From Betaproteobacteria bacterium (GTDB lineage: Bacteria; Pseudomonadota; Gammaproteobacteria; Burkholderiales; Casimicrobiaceae), in contig READ01000009.1 of the NCBI GenBank assembly GCA_004293675.1, forward strand, positions 180,715-244,714: DNA of 64,000 bases, given 5' to 3'. Below are positions 45,381 through 54,188 of this stretch, piece after piece (the stretch's first letter is position 1; every line of letters begins with the position of its first letter). The position numbers and the translations under genes are program-made. Under the pieces are notes generated by a model. It was not told the DNA's origin, did not search any database, and saw nothing but the letters and a program-made list of their open reading frames with translations.

Positions 45381-46763
45381 CTAACGTTTAAACGAAATCT
45401 CTACCAGGCGAGTGCCCGCTTCACCTGTGCCCTCGTAGCGCCATTGCTGTAGCGCCGTTCGTACGTTGCGGTCAAACACGCGCGGCGGGTCCGATGCCAA
45501 TATTTCGACGTTTGTCACAGCGCCCGTTGCACTGACGCTTAATCGAGCGCGAACGGTACCGGTGTCGGCGTCGACATTCCTAGGAAACGCGGGTTCAACT
45601 CGATCAATCAATCGACCTTCGCGCGGCGCGGCAGCGACTGCGGGCGCGGCCGCTGGCCGAGCGGCAGCCGGTGCAGGTGCCGGGGCGGGCGTTGGAGCAG
45701 CGGCGACGGGGGCAGGTGCGGGCGGTGGCGGTGCAGGTGCCGGGGCTGGTGCGGGAGCGGCGGCGACCGGCGCGGGCGCAGCAGGCGCGGGCGTTGGAGC
45801 CGCGGCCGGCGCAGTGCTCGCCGCGTTGGTGGCGGGTGGGCGAGTGCCCGTGGCCGGCTGCGCAGCGGCGGCGGTCGCGGTTTGAGCGCGCTTTGCGGCG
45901 GCGTCGCGTGCGGCGGCTTCACGCGCGTTTCGAGCGGCGTCGGCGGCCGATTCGGGTCGAGCGGGTGCGGCTGGCGGCGCTGATGCTGCGGCAGTCGCGG
46001 CCGCGGCGGGTGCACCGGGTGCGCTAGGCACGACAGGTGCGGCGGGTGCACCGGGTGCCGTAGTCGACCCTGCGCTTTGCGGCGTCGGAGGCGAAGTGTC
46101 TGTCGTTGCTGTTTTGCTAGGCGCAGCTTTATTTTGCGCGGTTTCGGTGACGTTGGCTGGAGCGCGGCTCATCCACCAGCCGCCAATACCCAGCAACACC
46201 AGCGCTCCCGCAATGGCGGCGAACAGCGGCGTTCGATTTGCGGGTGGCTTTTCTGGACTTGTCCGCGTGGAAAGTGTGGCGTTTTGAAAATCAACGCCCC
46301 TGGAGGGCGTGACCGCGGAAGCACCGGAACCGGCAGCGGTAGCGGCCATTTCGCGCGTTATAGTCGGTGCATCAATTCGCGGCGCAGTGATTGAATCGGC
46401 TGCGAGGCTGCTGCTGGTGGCCGCCGCGACTGACGTGGTTGCGCTGATCGTGACAGCGTTAGGTTGTTGTTTGACTGAAGCCATCACTGCATCGGCAGCG
46501 CCAGCGGCGAACGTCGTGGGTCTTGCTGACAATAGGGTCGTCTGTGCAATGTCGTCGGTTTGTGCAAGCCGGTGCGTGGCGAAGCGGCGCAGTGCAAGCT
46601 CTACTTCCGATAACGGCAAACCACTGGCGGCGGCTAATTCTTCGGGCGTTGATGCGGTTGCTAGCGCCGATAAAAGTCTGCGCTGACGGATTGAGAGCCC
46701 CGCCGTGGCTACCGCGGCATCATCGCGCGCTCGCTCTGTGGCTGTCCAACGAACTGTTGCCAT
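45381..46763 (-). CDS. TonB C-terminal domain protein with N-terminal winged-helix-like region
   Basis: A 460-residue protein. The N-terminus (RQRRLLSALATASTPEELAA ASGLPLSEVELALRRFATHRL) looks like a small winged helix. After about 140 low-complexity residues comes one membrane helix (LFAAIAGALVLLGIGGWWM), then about 190 residues of Ala/Pro-rich spacer, and finally a TonB-type domain (RLIDRVEPAFPRNV ... TGTVRARLSVSATGAVTNVE and RTALQQWRYEG). TonB-like proteins span the periplasm, but a cytoplasmic DNA-binding-like domain is not typical. It stands alone, without exbB/exbD. Confidence 0.82.
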   Translation of the reverse strand: MATVRWTATERARDDAAVATAGLSIRQRRLLSALATASTPEELAAASGLPLSEVELALRRFATHRLAQTDDIAQTTLLSARPTTFAAGAADAVMASVKQQPNAVTISATTSVAAATSSSLAADSITAPRIDAPTITREMAATAAGSGASAVTPSRGVDFQNATLSTRTSPEKPPANRTPLFAAIAGALVLLGIGGWWMSRAPANVTETAQNKAAPSKTATTDTSPPTPQSAGSTTAPGAPAAPVVPSAPGAPAAAATAAASAPPAAPARPESAADAARNAREAAARDAAAKRAQTATAAAAQPATGTRPPATNAASTAPAAAPTPAPAAPAPVAAAPAPAPAPAPPPPAPAPVAAAPTPAPAPAPAAARPAAAPAVAAAPREGRLIDRVEPAFPRNVDADTGTVRARLSVSATGAVTNVEILASDPPRVFDRNVRTALQQWRYEGTGEAGTRLVEISFKR

Positions 46764-47092
46764 GTCTGTCCCCTCACTCTGTGCTGCCGTGCCGCCTTTT
46801 TGCCTGGCGACTACGACGTGGCGTGGTTAAAACCGCAAAATCGGACTCAGGATCACTCAGTCCGTTGCGATGCCGTGCAAGTGTCAGCCGATATTGGTGG
46901 ATTACCAAATCCGGCGTAGTGATCGGTTTTTACACTACTTGTTGGCTACATTACACAACATCGCAATAGGACGCTTTTCTTGGGAAAATTCTGCTATTTT
47001 GGAGATAGGGTGCTTGGGCTTTATGCCCGCCTTTTTGGAGCGTGATCCGCAGCCTGATTCTCTCCAAGGCCGCTGCTGTGGGCGGCCAGCGG
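46764..47092. other. Intergenic region upstream of the TonB-domain gene
   Basis: It lies between the start of the TonB-domain gene and the end of the MFS gene. It contains the dyad at 46887-46915; otherwise I see no gene or repeat. Confidence 0.5.
46887..46915. promoter_or_regulatory. Imperfect 29-bp dyad, possible operator
   Basis: The half-sites GCCGATATTGGT and, from the other strand, GCCGGATTTGGT match at 9 of 12 positions around a short centre. It lies about 125 bases upstream of the TonB-domain gene, whose N-terminus looks DNA-binding. A role as operator is inference. Confidence 0.4.
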
Positions 47093-48253
47093 TCAGCGGG
47101 CTGTTTGTTGCGTGGCGCGCGTCGCCCGAACCGATACGAGCATTGCCACGACAAGCAAACCAGCGCCCGCAGTCGGAACATCCGAAATGCTGGCCTTGGC
47201 GGTGACCACGGCACCAATCAACGTACCGATGGCTTGTCCGAGATACATCATGCTGGTGTTGAGTGCGATGCTCACGCCGGCAAGTTCGGGGCTGGTGGTG
47301 GCCAGGCGCGCTTGCTGCGAACTGTTGTTAGCAAATAGACCACCGCCCCACAGCAGCGCCGCTACCGCATAACCCGGCCAACTTGACCCAGCGATGGCCA
47401 TTACAGTAAGGCCGACAAAGATCGCCCCTAAGGACACTTGCACGTTGAAATTGGCACCCCGCCGCGCAATGCTCCGAGCGGCGATGATATTGCCCATCAC
47501 GCCCGCCACACCAAAGAGCAATAACGCAATGGGCAAAGTCGTCGCCGCGTTGCCCAACATCGCCGCGGTAAATGGAGCGATGTAAGCAAACGTCGAAAAT
47601 TGACCGGATGCGGTGACTGCAGTGACCAACAGTATTGCGATGAGCGCGGGGTGCTTGACGACGCTCAACCAGCTCGATAACGAAATCGGAACACCTGCCA
47701 CGCCACGCGGCACCACTCGCCAAATCCAAACAACGCCAATCAACGCGAACACGCCAAACCCAGCAAATGTGTATCGCCAACCGAGATGCGTACCGATCCA
47801 AGCCGCCAGCGGAATTCCCAGTACCGAGGCGATTGACCAACCCAGAAAGATGCTCGTAATCGCGGCCGATCGACGCTCCGGCGGCACCAACATTCCAACT
47901 GTTGCTGCTGCTTGCGGTGTGAAGATTGCCGCGCCCAACAGTGTCACGGCGCGAACCGGAACCAGTGTGCCAAAGGACGGCATGAGCGCACAAGCGATAT
48001 GCCCTAACGAGTAAAGCGCGAGTGAACCCACCAAAAGCTTGCGACGATCAAAGCGCGACGTGAGTGTCGCCAACACGGGCGAGCCCACGCACACGGCCAC
48101 CTCTCCCACCGTGATGAGCCAGCCCGCGTGGGCAACGTCGAGCTTAAATTCGCGCGCGATCAGCAGTAGTAGCGCGCTGGAGAGCATCACCCCAGTGCCG
48201 ATCACAAAATTGCCAAACAGCAGCGCCGCGATGAGCGGCCTGTGTTGGCTCAC
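47093..48253 (-). CDS. MFS transporter (AraJ/PbuE-like drug:H+ antiporter type)
   Basis: About 386 residues with twelve predicted helices. Recognised by the first helix (LIAALLFGNFVIGTGVMLSS), the loop 2-3 motif A region (LATLTSRFDRRKLLVGSLAL) and the helix 4-5 region PQAAATVGMLVPPERRSAAI, typical of the DHA1 group exporting drugs or sugars. The GTG at 48253 overlaps the stop of the upstream MFS gene (GTGA), so the two are probably co-translated; the frame extends upstream but inside that gene. Confidence 0.88.
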   Translation of the reverse strand: MSQHRPLIAALLFGNFVIGTGVMLSSALLLLIAREFKLDVAHAGWLITVGEVAVCVGSPVLATLTSRFDRRKLLVGSLALYSLGHIACALMPSFGTLVPVRAVTLLGAAIFTPQAAATVGMLVPPERRSAAITSIFLGWSIASVLGIPLAAWIGTHLGWRYTFAGFGVFALIGVVWIWRVVPRGVAGVPISLSSWLSVVKHPALIAILLVTAVTASGQFSTFAYIAPFTAAMLGNAATTLPIALLLFGVAGVMGNIIAARSIARRGANFNVQVSLGAIFVGLTVMAIAGSSWPGYAVAALLWGGGLFANNSSQQARLATTSPELAGVSIALNTSMMYLGQAIGTLIGAVVTAKASISDVPTAGAGLLVVAMLVSVRATRATQQTAR

Positions 48254-49494
48254 GTGAGATTTTGTGCAGGCACTGCTGCCCGAGGGCTGTAGCGTGCAAC
48301 GACCCAGCTGAGCGTCATCGACGCGAGCATTGCAATGGCTGCGCCGATGAAAATACCGCGCGGCTGGCCGTGATCCATTAACCAACCAAACAGCGGTGCG
48401 GCAACCGCCAAGCCCGCATCTAATCCCGAATACACCATGCCGTAGACGCGACCGGTGGCACCGGCGGGCGTTGCGCGTTTGATGAGCAAATCCCGTGATG
48501 GCACCGCCACGCCCGTGCCAAATCCAGCGAGCATTACCAGCACCGCCACGCCGTACCCACTAGCCAGACCGCTGGCCGCCGCCAACAACAACAGCATCGA
48601 CAAACCCAGCGCAAGCGTAATGCCCTGGTCGGGATCAAACCGCGCGGTGCTCGCTAAAAATCCGCCAGCCAATTGCCCCACAGCGCCGAGCACCAAGTAG
48701 CCGGTCAGCGCGGTGGCTGCTGTGGTTACTGATAGTCCAGCAATTTGCGTCAGCGCAGGCGTTGAAAAATTTTGTATTGCTGCCCCGGCAAACGTCAAAA
48801 TAAAAAAGAAAGCGAAACACATCCAAACAATCGGTAGCCGCAAAAATCCGAACGTCGATCGTGCGGCCTCGTTACTTGATGCTGCGTTGGCGCGGTGAAT
48901 GGGCGTGGTGATCGCGCTGCGAAAAACGACAACCACGATCAAAACCAATAAAGCCCAAAGCGCGGCCACCTGTAGCGCTGCGCGCCACGAAAACGCGCTC
49001 GCAATGGAAACGGACACGATGGCCGCAGCGGCGTAACCCAAGCTTCCGGTGATGCCGTGCGCGCTGTAGGCGTGCCCCAACCGAGCGCTCGACACACGTT
49101 GATTCAAAATCGAATAGTCCACTGGGTGAAACGGCGAATTACCGAGTCCGGCGAGCACCGCCGAGAGCATCAACATCTCGTAGCCCGTCGCCGAAGCCCC
49201 GACCAGCGCCGCGCCCACGAAAAGCATCAAGCCGCCCATCATCACCGGCTGCGCGCCGATGCGATCAACCAAGAAACCCGAGGCGGCTTGACCCAATGCC
49301 GAAACGATATAGAGCATCGACGCCAGCGTGCCCAGCTGGGCAAAAGACAGCGAAAATTCGGTCGCGAGCCAAGGGAAAAGGGGCGGCAGCAGCAATTGAA
49401 AGAAGTGCGAGGTGCCGTGGGCCAGCGCAACTATGCCAATTGTGGTGGCATCCGCGCGAAGGCTCGCGTTGGTGTTGATTGTGGTGTCGCTCAT
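48250..49494 (-). CDS. MFS transporter
   Basis: A 414-residue transporter with twelve helices. The start MSDTTINTNASL is followed by IGIVALAHGTSHFFQLLLPP and LGTLASMLYIVSALGQAASG FLVDRIG (motif A area). The GNSPFHPVDYSILNQRV and AYSAHGITGSLGYAAAAIV blocks recall fosmidomycin-resistance-like (Fsr) and related MFS proteins; the substrate is unknown. It is divergent from the ThDP enzyme gene (17 bases apart) and translationally coupled to the second MFS gene. Confidence 0.88.
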   Translation of the reverse strand: MSDTTINTNASLRADATTIGIVALAHGTSHFFQLLLPPLFPWLATEFSLSFAQLGTLASMLYIVSALGQAASGFLVDRIGAQPVMMGGLMLFVGAALVGASATGYEMLMLSAVLAGLGNSPFHPVDYSILNQRVSSARLGHAYSAHGITGSLGYAAAAIVSVSIASAFSWRAALQVAALWALLVLIVVVVFRSAITTPIHRANAASSNEAARSTFGFLRLPIVWMCFAFFFILTFAGAAIQNFSTPALTQIAGLSVTTAATALTGYLVLGAVGQLAGGFLASTARFDPDQGITLALGLSMLLLLAAASGLASGYGVAVLVMLAGFGTGVAVPSRDLLIKRATPAGATGRVYGMVYSGLDAGLAVAAPLFGWLMDHGQPRGIFIGAAIAMLASMTLSWVVARYSPRAAVPAQNLT

Positions 49495-49511
49495 TGGGTA
49501 AGCTTATACCT

Positions 49512-51236
49512 ATGAACCCTAATCCATTGACCTCCCGTTCCGGCGGCCACCTCGTCGCCGATGCCCTTATCACTCACGGTGTAGACACCGCCTTTGGCGT
49601 ACCCGGAGAGAGTTATTTAGCCGTTTTGGACGGCTTATACGCTCACAACGATGCCTTTAAATTCATCATTTGCCGCCAAGAGGGCGGCGCGGCCTATATG
49701 GCAGAGGCCTACGCCAAGCTCACCGGAAAGCCCGGCGTTTGTTTAGTGACCCGTGGTCCTGGTGCGACCAACGCGGCCATTGGCGTGCACACCGCGCATC
49801 AAGATTCGTCGCCGATGATTTTGCTCATTGGGCAAGTGGGCAATGATTTTGTAGAACGTGAAGCGTTTCAAGAAATCGATTACCGGCGCATGTTTGGCCC
49901 GATGGCCAAGTGGGTGGCGCAGATCGATGACGCATCGCGTGTTCCGGAATACATGGCGCACGCCTTTCAGACTGCCACGAGCGGTCGGCCCGGTCCGGTG
50001 GTGTTGGCGCTTCCTGAGGACATGCTCTCGGCGTACGCCACGGTGGCCGATGCGCGCCGTTTTAAGCCGGTTCGCGCCAGCCCAAGTGCTGCGCAGATGG
50101 CGCGTGTTGGCGAGCTTCTGTCTGGCGCTCAGCGGCCGTTTGTGATCGTGGGTGGCCACGGCTGGAGTCGTGATTCAGCAAAGAAACTCCGCGAGTTTTC
50201 AGAGGCGCTGTCCCTGCCCGTGGGCTGCGCGTTTCGCTTCCAGGACACCTTTGATAATCGCCATCCAAATTACGCGGGCGATGTGGGCATTGGCATCAAT
50301 CCTAAGCTCGCCGAGCGCATCAAATCGGCCGATGTAGTGCTCTGCATCGGCGCACGACTGGGCGAAATGACCACGTCGGGCTACACCTTGTTCGACGTGC
50401 CCATTCCGAAACAAACCCTGATTCACGTTCATGGCGACCCCAACGAGTTGGGCCGCGTGTATCAAGCCGACGAAATGATTTGTTCGGGCATCGCTGAATT
50501 CTGCGCGATGTTGGGTGAGGTGACGAAGCATGCCAAGCGAATCGATAGCAGCGGCGCGTTGCGTCAAATCGCCAGCGAACTCGTTGCATGGCAATCCGAG
50601 CCTCCGCTCTACACGAGCCGATCAACCCCCGCCGCGCTCAACCTCTACAACGTCGTTCAAACGATCAAAAAACTTGCACCGAGCGATGCCATCATCACCA
50701 ACGGTGCGGGCAACTTTGCCACCTGGGCGCATCGCTTTTTCCCCTACGCGGGCGTTGAGCATTGCGACAAATCACAACTCGCGCCGACCAGCGGCGCGAT
50801 GGGCTACGGCGTGCCCGCTGCGGTGATGGCGAGCATTGTCGCGCCCGAGCGAACCGTACTTAACTTTGCCGGTGATGGCGATTTCATGATGACATCGCAA
50901 GAGCTCGCCACTGCCATGCAATACGGTGGCGCGCCGATCTGTATCGTTTTCAACAACGGTATGTACGGCACCATTCGCATGCATCAGGAGAAACACTTTC
51001 CGCAGCGTGTTTACGGCACCCAGCTCGCCAATCCCGACTTCGCGAAATACTGCGAGTCGTTTGGCGGCAAGGGCTTCACCGTGACGACTAACGCGGAGTT
51101 TGATGCGGCTTTTGCGGCCGCACTCACTCACACCCGAACGCTGAAGACACCTGCACTGATCGAACTGAAAGTCGATCCGCAAGACTTAACGCCTGGCGCG
51201 ACACTCGCTGCGATTACTGCATCAGCGCAGCGCTGA
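49512..51236 (+). CDS. Thiamine-diphosphate-dependent enzyme, acetolactate synthase-like
   Basis: A 574-residue ThDP enzyme with all three domains. The N-terminal domain has AFGVPGESYLAVLDGL and the catalytic glutamate in CRQEGGAAYMAEAYAKLTG; the central domain has RPFVIVGGHGWSRDS; the C-terminal domain has the GDG-N motif in AGDGDFMMTSQELATAM ... VFNNGMYGTIR. It resembles large-subunit acetolactate synthase or related ketoacid lyases, but no small regulatory subunit (ilvH) follows, so a biosynthetic role in branched-chain amino acids is not assumed. The ATG at 49512 lies in a very short promoter region opposite the MFS gene. Confidence 0.88.
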   Translation: MNPNPLTSRSGGHLVADALITHGVDTAFGVPGESYLAVLDGLYAHNDAFKFIICRQEGGAAYMAEAYAKLTGKPGVCLVTRGPGATNAAIGVHTAHQDSSPMILLIGQVGNDFVEREAFQEIDYRRMFGPMAKWVAQIDDASRVPEYMAHAFQTATSGRPGPVVLALPEDMLSAYATVADARRFKPVRASPSAAQMARVGELLSGAQRPFVIVGGHGWSRDSAKKLREFSEALSLPVGCAFRFQDTFDNRHPNYAGDVGIGINPKLAERIKSADVVLCIGARLGEMTTSGYTLFDVPIPKQTLIHVHGDPNELGRVYQADEMICSGIAEFCAMLGEVTKHAKRIDSSGALRQIASELVAWQSEPPLYTSRSTPAALNLYNVVQTIKKLAPSDAIITNGAGNFATWAHRFFPYAGVEHCDKSQLAPTSGAMGYGVPAAVMASIVAPERTVLNFAGDGDFMMTSQELATAMQYGGAPICIVFNNGMYGTIRMHQEKHFPQRVYGTQLANPDFAKYCESFGGKGFTVTTNAEFDAAFAAALTHTRTLKTPALIELKVDPQDLTPGATLAAITASAQR

Positions 51237-51244
51237 TCAACCAG

Positions 51245-51352
51245 CTCCCTCCCCCCGGGGGGGAGGGCTGGGGAGAGGGTCTTCACATCGCGTCGATTCA
51301 CAGTACTCCAACTCCCTCACCCCAACCCTCTCCCCCAGGGATAGGGGGCCAA
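51245..51352. repeat. Inverted pair of GC-rich dispersed repeats
   Basis: CTCCCTCCCCCCGGGGGGGA with GGGGAGAGGGTCTTC (51245-51283) faces CCCTCACCCCAACCCTCTCC (about 51314-51333). The same first arm, including the GAGAGGGTCTTC(A/G)CAT extension, recurs at 63008. It lies between the ThDP enzyme and hydrolase genes (convergent), where it may terminate transcription. Confidence 0.72.
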
Positions 51353-51478
51353 ACCGGTCACCGCCCTGTTTCTCAAAAACGCCTTTTGACCCACGGGCAA
51401 ATATCCTACTCAGAGCCTGCCTCGGCGAAGGCCGGGGGCGAACGGAGGCTTTGGCAAACCGATATGCCCGAATGGCAG

Positions 51479-52666
51479 CTACCTAAGCCAATTCAACAAT
51501 TTCGCGTAAACACGCGAATCACTCAATAGCTGCATGTGATTCATTTCATAGCCGACCCACTGTCGGGTCTTGGCAAATTTGAGAGTGTGTTCGGCTTCAT
51601 CGTGCATACCGAGTGCGCTGGCTACGGGCACTAGGCCGTCACCGAGCAGCCGATCTTTCCAATCATGTTCGGTCTTGCCGGTGGTGGCTGCGATCGCGTA
51701 GCACTTTACTTTGGCGGGCAGTGGCGTCGTCTGGGCGCGCTTCGGATGCGTCCAATCCGATTCGGTTACATAGCCGTACCGCAAATCAGTAATGCCAACG
51801 CTGCGCACTTTTCCAAGTCGGGCGAACGGCTTGGCGTAGGGCGTCGCGCCCAAAATGATGTCAATCCAGTGACCGCCACGCTCCAGCGGTGCGCCGTGAT
51901 GCGGGGTTCCCAAAAAAACAATTTTTTTCAGCGTCTTGATCCAGGCGTGCTTACGCTCCGACGCAAAGTGCGAAGCACTTCGTGCGACTAGCCCGCCCAT
52001 GCTGTGCGCAAGGATCGTGATGTCCTCCACCGGCTGCGGCCACGCAGCGATCAGTGTGTCGATCCGTTCGCTCAATTCGCGGCCATTGACAGAGACATGC
52101 TGCCCCGAGTTGTAGCGCAGGTATATCGGTGTGTAGCCGAGTTCGGCTGCGAGCGATTCTGCATGGTTGTGACCATTGTGTAGCCACTGCCGATCATTCA
52201 TGCACAGGCCGTGAATGACAATCAGTATTCGACCGCTGACGTTGGGAATTCGAGCGAGTGATTCTTCATTGATGGTGAGCGGGTCACCGTCTCGATAAAA
52301 ACTCATCGGAATGGCCAGCTCATTTTCGGTGGCTACCAAGTAGTCTCCGAGCACACCATTGAGTGCTGAAATCACCGCATCGCGCTCAAACGATGAACTG
52401 CGATCAGTTAAGCGAGGTTTGAGCTGCCTCAGCGCTAAATCCAGGCTGTTTTGCACAAGACCCGTGGTTCCCCGCACCGCTTTGTAGACCAGGCCGGTCA
52501 GTCCCGTCGTGCGATCTTTGGCGGTGCGGCTGGCCAGTCCCATGGGACGCACAATCGTCGCGTGCATGGCCTCAACGAGATCGGTGACACCCTTTGTGGC
52601 ATCGGTGGCGAGCCGCGCCATCGCTCGTAAATCGGAGGGCTGGAGGTGAGTGATTTTATTGCTCAT
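51479..52666 (-). CDS. Alpha/beta hydrolase, lipase-like
   Basis: A 395-residue alpha/beta hydrolase. The oxyanion region is ILIVIHGLCMNDRQW, the nucleophile elbow ILAHSMGGLVARS, then KKIVFLGTPHHGAPLERGGH, and the acid is probably in GDGLVPVASALG with a C-terminal histidine near MNHMQLLSD. The first 170 residues are helical and lack a signal peptide (DATKGVTDLVEAMHATIV). It resembles PGAP1/triacylglycerol-lipase-like proteins. The ATG at 52666 is chosen because the longer frame would run into dusA. Confidence 0.82.
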   Translation of the reverse strand: MSNKITHLQPSDLRAMARLATDATKGVTDLVEAMHATIVRPMGLASRTAKDRTTGLTGLVYKAVRGTTGLVQNSLDLALRQLKPRLTDRSSSFERDAVISALNGVLGDYLVATENELAIPMSFYRDGDPLTINEESLARIPNVSGRILIVIHGLCMNDRQWLHNGHNHAESLAAELGYTPIYLRYNSGQHVSVNGRELSERIDTLIAAWPQPVEDITILAHSMGGLVARSASHFASERKHAWIKTLKKIVFLGTPHHGAPLERGGHWIDIILGATPYAKPFARLGKVRSVGITDLRYGYVTESDWTHPKRAQTTPLPAKVKCYAIAATTGKTEHDWKDRLLGDGLVPVASALGMHDEAEHTLKFAKTRQWVGYEMNHMQLLSDSRVYAKLLNWLR

Positions 52667-52747
52667 CGAATCAGTGTAGGTTGCGCTTATGGAGCAGTTG
52701 ATCCAATTGATCCGCTTCACTGTTGGCCGACCTGAGAAAATAGCGGG

Positions 52748-53824
52748 ATGCAAGACACTCAACATTCGCCTTGGCGATTCACCACCGCTCCAATGATGGA
52801 TTGGAGCGATCGGCATTGCCGCTATCTGTTTCGTTTGCTGGCACCCAACGCGCGGCTCTATACCGAAATGGTCACCACCGGACCGCTGATCTTCGGCGGC
52901 GAGGAGCAGCATCGTCGGCACTTGCAATTTAGCGCTGAAGAACATCCCGTAGCGCTACAACTGGGTGGCAGTGATCGCGATGATTTAGCGCGCGCCACGA
53001 AAATTGGCGTGGATTGGGGTTACGACGAAATCAATCTCAACTGCGGCTGCCCGAGCGAGCGGGTGCAGCGCGGTGCGTTCGGTGCCTGCTTAATGGCTGA
53101 GCCGTCGTTGGTGGCCGATTGCGTGAAAGCCATGGTGGATGTGGCGCCCAGCCATATTCCGATCACTGTGAAACACCGCATCGGATTGGACTACGACGAG
53201 CGCTATTCCTTCGTTCGTGATTTCGTAGGCACCGTTGCCGACGCTGGCTGCAAAGTGTTCATCGTGCATGCGCGAAACGCAGTGCTCAAAGGACTTTCAC
53301 CCAAAGAAAATCGTGAAGTTCCACCGCTTCGCTACGACGTAGTGTCACATCTCGTCCGAGACTTTCCGGCGCTCACCTTTGTGCTTAACGGCGGCTTAAC
53401 CAGCGCGGCGCAGTGCGTTGATTTGTTGGATGAGTCAACATCAACGCCGCCGATTCTGCGCCCGCATGGCGTGATGCTTGGTCGTGCGGCCTATCACGAC
53501 AGCTGCTGCCTCACCCAAGTCGAGCAAGCACTCTTTGGCACGCCTGTGCGAACCCGTGAAGCGATCATCGAAAAAATCATCGAATACACCGCTCGCGAAA
53601 TTGCAGCGACGAAGCATCGATCTCACCCCGTCCGCGTTCGAGATGTGGCCCGCCACACGCTCGGTCTTTTCGCGGGGCAGGTGGGCGGCAAAGCGTTTCG
53701 CCGCATGCTGTCAGATCCGCTGCTGCTCGCGGAAAACGATCCTGAATTGTTTCGCCGCGCACTGCCGTATCAAAGCCAATACGATGATCACCGGCAGCCG
53801 TTTTTGGACGCGATGGCGGGCTAG
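52748..53824 (+). CDS. dusA: tRNA-dihydrouridine(20/20a) synthase
   Basis: DusA reduces uridine 20/20a in the D-loop of tRNA using FMN and NADPH. The FMN/TIM-barrel motifs are clear: FTTAPMMDWSDRHCRYLFRL, NLNCGCPSERVQRGAFGACL (with the catalytic cysteine), ITVKHRIGLD, VHARNAVLKGLSPKENREVP and NGGLTSAAQC. The last two blocks are specific to the DusA group. 358 residues is usual. The C-terminal helical tRNA-binding part ends FLDAMAG. Confidence 0.96.
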   Translation: MQDTQHSPWRFTTAPMMDWSDRHCRYLFRLLAPNARLYTEMVTTGPLIFGGEEQHRRHLQFSAEEHPVALQLGGSDRDDLARATKIGVDWGYDEINLNCGCPSERVQRGAFGACLMAEPSLVADCVKAMVDVAPSHIPITVKHRIGLDYDERYSFVRDFVGTVADAGCKVFIVHARNAVLKGLSPKENREVPPLRYDVVSHLVRDFPALTFVLNGGLTSAAQCVDLLDESTSTPPILRPHGVMLGRAAYHDSCCLTQVEQALFGTPVRTREAIIEKIIEYTAREIAATKHRSHPVRVRDVARHTLGLFAGQVGGKAFRRMLSDPLLLAENDPELFRRALPYQSQYDDHRQPFLDAMAG

Positions 53825-54188
53825 TCGTGGATCATCAAGCCTAGATTCACCTTTTTTATCCAACGCCAATTAGGATAAGGCTTTTGTCGAATTATTGATA
53901 GCTTTCATAAAGTATCTTTATCGACTGTAAAACGATATTTTTCAGGGCATTACGGTGGTAAGTCGCCTATAGCCGAGTTTTGGCGCTTCTATAATTCAAA
54001 GAGCGTGTAACTGGCGTAAGCAGCGAGCAAATCTATCCACGATTTGCGGCGTTGACAGAGGGAGCCACCCTCAGGAAGCACGCAATCGAACTGCGCGTAG
54101 TGCGTATTCGAGTTCCGCCGTCCGCCTGGGCATGTGTCACGGAGCGTTCACTCTGTGATGCAAATCAATTGCTTAAAAGGAAATGCCC
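53825..54188. other. glyA upstream region
   Basis: It holds 84-bp element copy 7 (53865-53948). A TATAAT at 53990-53995 is a possible -10 box, without a clear -35. The remaining 190 bases may be a leader; a GAGGG-N5-CCCTC hairpin is visible at about 54058-54073. No known riboswitch was recognised. Confidence 0.5.
53865..53948. repeat. 84-bp intergenic inverted-end element, copy 7
   Basis: The left arm is GCCAATTAGGATAAGGCTT; the right arm from the other strand is GCCCTGAAAAATATCGTTT. Exactly 84 bases, A/T-rich inside, between dusA and glyA. Confidence 0.78.

Noticed and set aside
53950..54188. A riboswitch in front of glyA
   Set aside because: Only a small GAGGG/CCCTC hairpin is visible; none of the glycine, THF, SAM or SAH riboswitch core sequences could be recognised.
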